NCBI RefSeq assembly: GCF_027557445.1
Contig: NZ_CP106841.1
Location: 2,590,001 to 2,654,000 of the forward strand
Reading direction: 5' to 3'
Source of the DNA: Paenalcaligenes faecalis
GTDB lineage: Bacteria > Pseudomonadota > Gammaproteobacteria > Burkholderiales > Burkholderiaceae_B
DNA length: 64,000 bases
This document shows positions 60,307 through 64,000 of this stretch, one piece after another; within the stretch, counting starts at the first letter, position 1, and the number at the start of each line of letters is the position of its first letter. Under the pieces are notes generated by a model. It did not search any database, was not told the origin of the DNA, and saw only the letters and a list, made by a program, of their open reading frames with translations. The position numbers and the translations under genes were made by a program.

Positions 60307-61675
60307 GGGCAAGCTCCCTTTGCTCAGTGGTAGTAGGTAAACGGAAATCCCGAACGTCGATTTTGCCAGTGACGGCGTTGGTGATCAGGGCAGCGCGGTA
60401 TTCATTCAATTTATCTATAATTGTTTGAACTTTTGTAATCCGCGCATCTACCTGAGGTACCTTTTTATCCAAGTATTGAACAATGTTTTTTTGTTCACTG
60501 ATATCAGGAATTGGAATCCATAGTTTTTTCAGGTCATCTTGGCTAAGGTTGGGTTGCCCACCACCGTTTGAAAGTGATATTAATACGGGCCTTCTCATCC
60601 AAAGCCAATAATAAATGAAACGCGTATCAAATACTGTAGGTTGAGAGTAAACGCAGCAAGCTTGGTTGACGGTAGCATCTACCCCGAATATTCCAAGTCG
60701 TCCAATCGTAGCGCCATACATAGCTATGGCTAGACTGCCTTTTGGGTATAGCTTTAACGCCGAATACTGAGCTAAAGCTTCTTCCGTAACCTTTTGCGAA
60801 GTGTCGAATATCGTACCTTCACGAAGTTCAGAGGTCGTTACCCAAGGTACATCGCCATCATAAAACAGAGGGTTATCACTTTTAGGGGTCGTACCACTTC
60901 CAATCTGGTTAAAGCCGTGTGTAACCTTCCATATTTCCCAGTGTTCAGGAATCTCCCCCAACCATTCAACACCCGAATCCTTCATCGGTACCGATGGATC
61001 CAGCCCCTTGGTGACCGCTTGACTGATCAGCGCTGTGCGTTGTTCAGCCAACTTGTCTAACAGCAACTGCTTTTTGGCAATCAGAGCATCAATCTGAGCC
61101 GTTTTGTGGTCTAGGAAACGAGCAATAGATTTCTGCTCATCAAGAGGAGGGTAGGCAATTATCTCATTCAAATAGGCACTGCTATCCAAATTCTGAATGC
61201 CAGTTGTTTGCTTTATCGACCGATAATTAACCCTGCCAGAATATAAATGAGAGTGTACATATACAATAAAGCGAGAGTCTGTATTGTCGTTAACTTCCAT
61301 TCTGGCAACAAAGTTTGAGCTAACTGCGGGGAAGTCTTGGTTGTACTCAACAACGGCACCAACAAGCTGTTGGTCACCACCTCCAGACTTTTCAATTAAC
61401 AAATCTCCGTTTTTCAATAGTCGAGTATTCCTATCCTTGTAAGGTATACTTCGCATCGTTAGATTCGTGGTTGAAATGGTGAGTGATTGCCGATCAAAAT
61501 CAGCAACTCGTATGCAAACCAGATCATCGTCCCCATCGGGTTCAGAACCCCAAACACCATTCTGGCAAGACATAACCGCCCATTTAGCGCGGTCTAAAAT
61601 CCAGTGTTCAGGTATTCTTGGAAACCAATCGCAACCTGTTGTCACGTAACGTGGATATGCAGAATACTGACTCAT
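60299..61675 (-). CDS. hsdS: type I restriction enzyme, specificity (S) subunit
   Basis: Chooses the DNA target for the complex; 458 residues. Two target-recognition domains are each followed by a conserved coiled-coil segment, near PPLDEQKSIARFLDHKTAQIDALIAKKQLLLDKL-like and ISEQKNIVQYLDKKVPQVDARITKVQ-like sequence. A repeat of the SGVEWLGEIPEHWE type opens the second half. The recognition sequence cannot be read off. The ATG at 61675 overlaps the hsdM stop by one base (TGATG). Confidence 0.94.
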   Translation of the reverse strand: MSQYSAYPRYVTTGCDWFPRIPEHWILDRAKWAVMSCQNGVWGSEPDGDDDLVCIRVADFDRQSLTISTTNLTMRSIPYKDRNTRLLKNGDLLIEKSGGGDQQLVGAVVEYNQDFPAVSSNFVARMEVNDNTDSRFIVYVHSHLYSGRVNYRSIKQTTGIQNLDSSAYLNEIIAYPPLDEQKSIARFLDHKTAQIDALIAKKQLLLDKLAEQRTALISQAVTKGLDPSVPMKDSGVEWLGEIPEHWEIWKVTHGFNQIGSGTTPKSDNPLFYDGDVPWVTTSELREGTIFDTSQKVTEEALAQYSALKLYPKGSLAIAMYGATIGRLGIFGVDATVNQACCVYSQPTVFDTRFIYYWLWMRRPVLISLSNGGGQPNLSQDDLKKLWIPIPDISEQKNIVQYLDKKVPQVDARITKVQTIIDKLNEYRAALITNAVTGKIDVRDFRLPTTTEQRELAHG

Positions 61676-63933
61676 CAAACCACCTCCGCCAACATCGCGA
61701 CGATTTCCTTTTCCAGCTGACTGATCTCACCCGCAATCTCATCCAGTGGGCGCGGTGGTTCATACACATAAAAGTGCCGGTTCAGCGGAATCTCGTAGCC
61801 CACCCGGGTTTTACTGTGGTCAATCCAGGCATCCGGCACATGGGGCAGTACCTCAGCGGTCAGGTAAGTCTCGCAATGGTCTTTTACCAAGGCTAACAGT
61901 TGCTCATGGCCGGTTTCGTTGTCGTATTTCAATGGCAAGGGCAGACTGATATCGGCGGGTAGTTGCACATTTTCGCTATCGCGCAGCTCGGCATCCGGCT
62001 CTGGGTTGCCCTTGTTGTCACAGCACATATCGGCTTGCGGGTCGCGTTCAGACAGCGCCGCCAAAATCGCCTTTTTGATTGGTGCGCCTAATTTAAGCTC
62101 GGCCTTTTTCAGCGCTTTGTTCAACACGCCTTCGAATTCATCCCGGTTTTGGTACAGGGTATCGCCATCCAACGCTTCCAGCAGTTTCTTAATCGCCGCT
62201 TGCGTCTGTTGGCCTGCTTCTATTTCTGCCTGATAGGCTGCCGGGTCTTTACGTTTTTTACTGGTGGCCAGGTTGGCAAAGGCCCGTTGCTCGTCCAGGC
62301 GAGCAATACGCTCAGGACTGGCCTGAAAATTCAGCCTTAACGGGCGCTCTACGATGATTTTTAGGTAACCAAAGTCCCGGTTATCAAAGATCTTGCTGAC
62401 GGTACGGGTTTCGGTTGCTGTCGGCCTTGATGATCCTTTGGTATGTACCGGCGCTACGGAGGTCGCATCGTGCTGATGTTCGGCGTAGAGGCGCACCAGC
62501 TCGCGAATATGCTCCTCGGCCAGCTCGTTGCGCTTGTTGCCCAGGCTTTTGTCCATCTTTTTATAATGGCGGGTGCCGTCGATCAGCTGTACCTTGCCGC
62601 GGCGGTGTTCGGGCTTGCGGTTACTGACAATCCAGACGTAAGTGTAGATGCCGGTGTTGTAAAACATCTGGTCCGGCAGCGCCACGATGGCATCCAGCAG
62701 GTCGTTTTCGATAATCCAGCGGCGAATATTGCTTTCCCCACTACCGGCATCACCGGTAAACAAGGGGGAGCCGTTAAAGACCACGGCAATCTTCGAGCCG
62801 TCACCACCTTCATTGCTATTACCCACTATTTTCGGCGGGTTGTGCATCTTGGCAATCATATGTTGCAGGAAAAGCAGCGAGCCATCATTAATGCGGGGCA
62901 AGCCTGCACCAAAGCGCCCTGAAAAGCCTTGGTCGTTGTACTCCTCACGCACAAAGTCTTCTTCTGGTTTCCATTCCACCCCAAAAGGCGGGTTGGAGAG
63001 CATGTAGTGGAATTTCTTTTCCGGGTGGCCATCGTGGGGCACAAAGCCGTTGTTTTTATTTTTGGCGTCTTTGACGCCCAGGGTATCGCCAAAAATCAGG
63101 TTGTCGATGGGGGCGTCTTTAATCAGCAGGTCTGAACAGCAAATCGCGTAGGACTCAGGGTTGTACTCCTGGCCAAATAGCTCGATGTGGGCATCTGGGT
63201 TTAAACCGTCGTGGCTGCCGTCACCAATAATGTACTTTTCCGCTTCCGAGAGCATACCACCGGTACCCGCAGTAGGGTCGTAAATGCTGCGGTAAATGCC
63301 GGAGGTGAAGATGCCGTCTTCATCGGTAAACAGCAGCTGTACCATCAGCCGGATGACTTCGCGGGGGGTGAAGTGATCCCCGGCTTCTTCGTTGGCCTGT
63401 TCGTTAAACTTTCTGACCAGCTCTTCAAACAGATAGCCCATTTGCAGGTTGCTGATGGTTTTGGGTGACAGATCAATCTCGCTGCTACAGAACTCTTTAA
63501 GGATCAGGTACAGGCGGTTGGCCTCGTCCAGCTTGGCGATTTCCGCCTCGAAATCGAACTTGTCGAAGATGTCTCGCGCTCGGTGCGAAAACCCCTGGAT
63601 GTAGGCAATCATGTTGCCCGCAATGTTGGGCGGGTCGGCCAGTAGCTTATCGAAGGTGAAGCCACTGGTATTGAACAGTTCCTGTTTGCGGCCACTGGTG
63701 GCAATGCGTGACAGCGCTTTTTCCAGTGCAGGGCCGGTTATGCCGCGGGCTTCCAGGCGTTCTTTTTCCGCTAATACTTTCTTCTGATTTTCTGCTAATA
63801 CCAGGTCGAACCGGCGCAGCACAATCATCGGCAGCATTACCCGCCGGTATTGGGGTGGACGGTAGGGGCCGCGTAGCTTGTTGGCGATGTTCCAGATAAA
63901 GCCGACAAGGTTTTGATGGTGGTTTTGTTGCAT
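61675..63933 (-). CDS. hsdM: type I restriction enzyme, methyltransferase (M) subunit
   Basis: An N6-adenine methyltransferase, 752 residues. An N-terminal helical HsdM_N domain precedes the SAM-binding DPTAGTGGML (near 220) and the catalytic NPPFGVEW (near 310). The C-terminal part is longer than E. coli HsdM (529 residues) and includes coiled-coil stretches. The start at 63933 gives a normal N-terminus (MQQNHHQNLVGFIWNIANKLRG). It leads the operon, and 67 bp of upstream sequence remain in the window. Confidence 0.95.
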   Translation of the reverse strand: MQQNHHQNLVGFIWNIANKLRGPYRPPQYRRVMLPMIVLRRFDLVLAENQKKVLAEKERLEARGITGPALEKALSRIATSGRKQELFNTSGFTFDKLLADPPNIAGNMIAYIQGFSHRARDIFDKFDFEAEIAKLDEANRLYLILKEFCSSEIDLSPKTISNLQMGYLFEELVRKFNEQANEEAGDHFTPREVIRLMVQLLFTDEDGIFTSGIYRSIYDPTAGTGGMLSEAEKYIIGDGSHDGLNPDAHIELFGQEYNPESYAICCSDLLIKDAPIDNLIFGDTLGVKDAKNKNNGFVPHDGHPEKKFHYMLSNPPFGVEWKPEEDFVREEYNDQGFSGRFGAGLPRINDGSLLFLQHMIAKMHNPPKIVGNSNEGGDGSKIAVVFNGSPLFTGDAGSGESNIRRWIIENDLLDAIVALPDQMFYNTGIYTYVWIVSNRKPEHRRGKVQLIDGTRHYKKMDKSLGNKRNELAEEHIRELVRLYAEHQHDATSVAPVHTKGSSRPTATETRTVSKIFDNRDFGYLKIIVERPLRLNFQASPERIARLDEQRAFANLATSKKRKDPAAYQAEIEAGQQTQAAIKKLLEALDGDTLYQNRDEFEGVLNKALKKAELKLGAPIKKAILAALSERDPQADMCCDNKGNPEPDAELRDSENVQLPADISLPLPLKYDNETGHEQLLALVKDHCETYLTAEVLPHVPDAWIDHSKTRVGYEIPLNRHFYVYEPPRPLDEIAGEISQLEKEIVAMLAEVV

Positions 63934-64000
63934 GCTGTTCTCGCAATTAAAATTTTGTTGCTAACGACTTGCTGCTGACTTGGCCCCGGTACCGACATAG

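Larger units (their letters stand above)
52857..64000. mobile_element. probable genomic island (extends beyond the window)
   Basis: From just after mnmE the sequence changes character. Genes from 53424 on use CTG, GCC and CGC codons freely, while the core uses CTA, TTA and CGT. The content is accessory: two hydrolases with a GlxA-type regulator, then a type I restriction system with a broken nuclease. A 567-bp gene-poor joint separates it from mnmE. No integrase is in the window, so the right end is unknown. Confidence 0.55.

Overview
The window looks like the replication-origin region of a betaproteobacterium, probably Burkholderiales/Alcaligenaceae. The evidence is the order dnaA-dnaN-gyrB facing rpmH-rnpA-yidD-yidC-mnmE across an AT-rich gap with DnaA boxes, and a leucine-degradation (liu) operon that carries aceK. 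Moderate GC and frequent CTA/TTA leucine codons suggest a low-GC member of the family. The genus cannot be fixed from sequence alone.

Layout. 1-1957: C-terminal part of an Rhs protein ending in a DUF2235/Tle1-like lipase tip. 2049-5140: argS, a SPOR-domain protein and dsbA. 5226-9619 (minus): a membrane sulfatase-family transferase, metC and an MBL-fold hydrolase. 9700-18138: a MerR-type regulator with a palindromic operator, then isovaleryl-CoA dehydrogenase, aceK, thiolase and both methylcrotonyl-CoA carboxylase subunits. 18229-28497: smg, a DUF2157-type membrane protein, topB with a histone-H1-like Lys/Ala tail followed at once by a SET-domain methyltransferase gene, amn and glcB. 28575-33108 (minus): mhpC, mhpB, argD-like aminotransferase and dinB. 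33228-40435: a dipeptide-type ABC transporter operon, dppABCDF.

The most notable system sits inside the dpp operon. A 1,710-bp IS200/IS605-like element without a transposase carries an intact 444-residue IscB (the RuvC/HNH ancestor of Cas9) behind a structured leader expected to be its omega RNA. The junction between dppD and dppF can be rebuilt base by base, so the empty site and the likely guide can both be predicted.

40500-46912 (minus): a panD with a C-terminal extension, rsuA, gyrB, dnaN and dnaA. 46913-47290: oriC. 47291-52856: rpmH, rnpA, yidD, yidC, katA and mnmE. From the 3' end of mnmE to the right edge the base and codon use changes to GC-rich. This stretch looks like a genomic island: an isochorismatase-like hydrolase, an exported MBL-fold protein, a GlxA-type regulator, and a type I restriction system in the order hsdM-hsdS-dinD-hsdR, followed by a broken nuclease gene. 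No tRNA, rRNA or CRISPR array was recognised.
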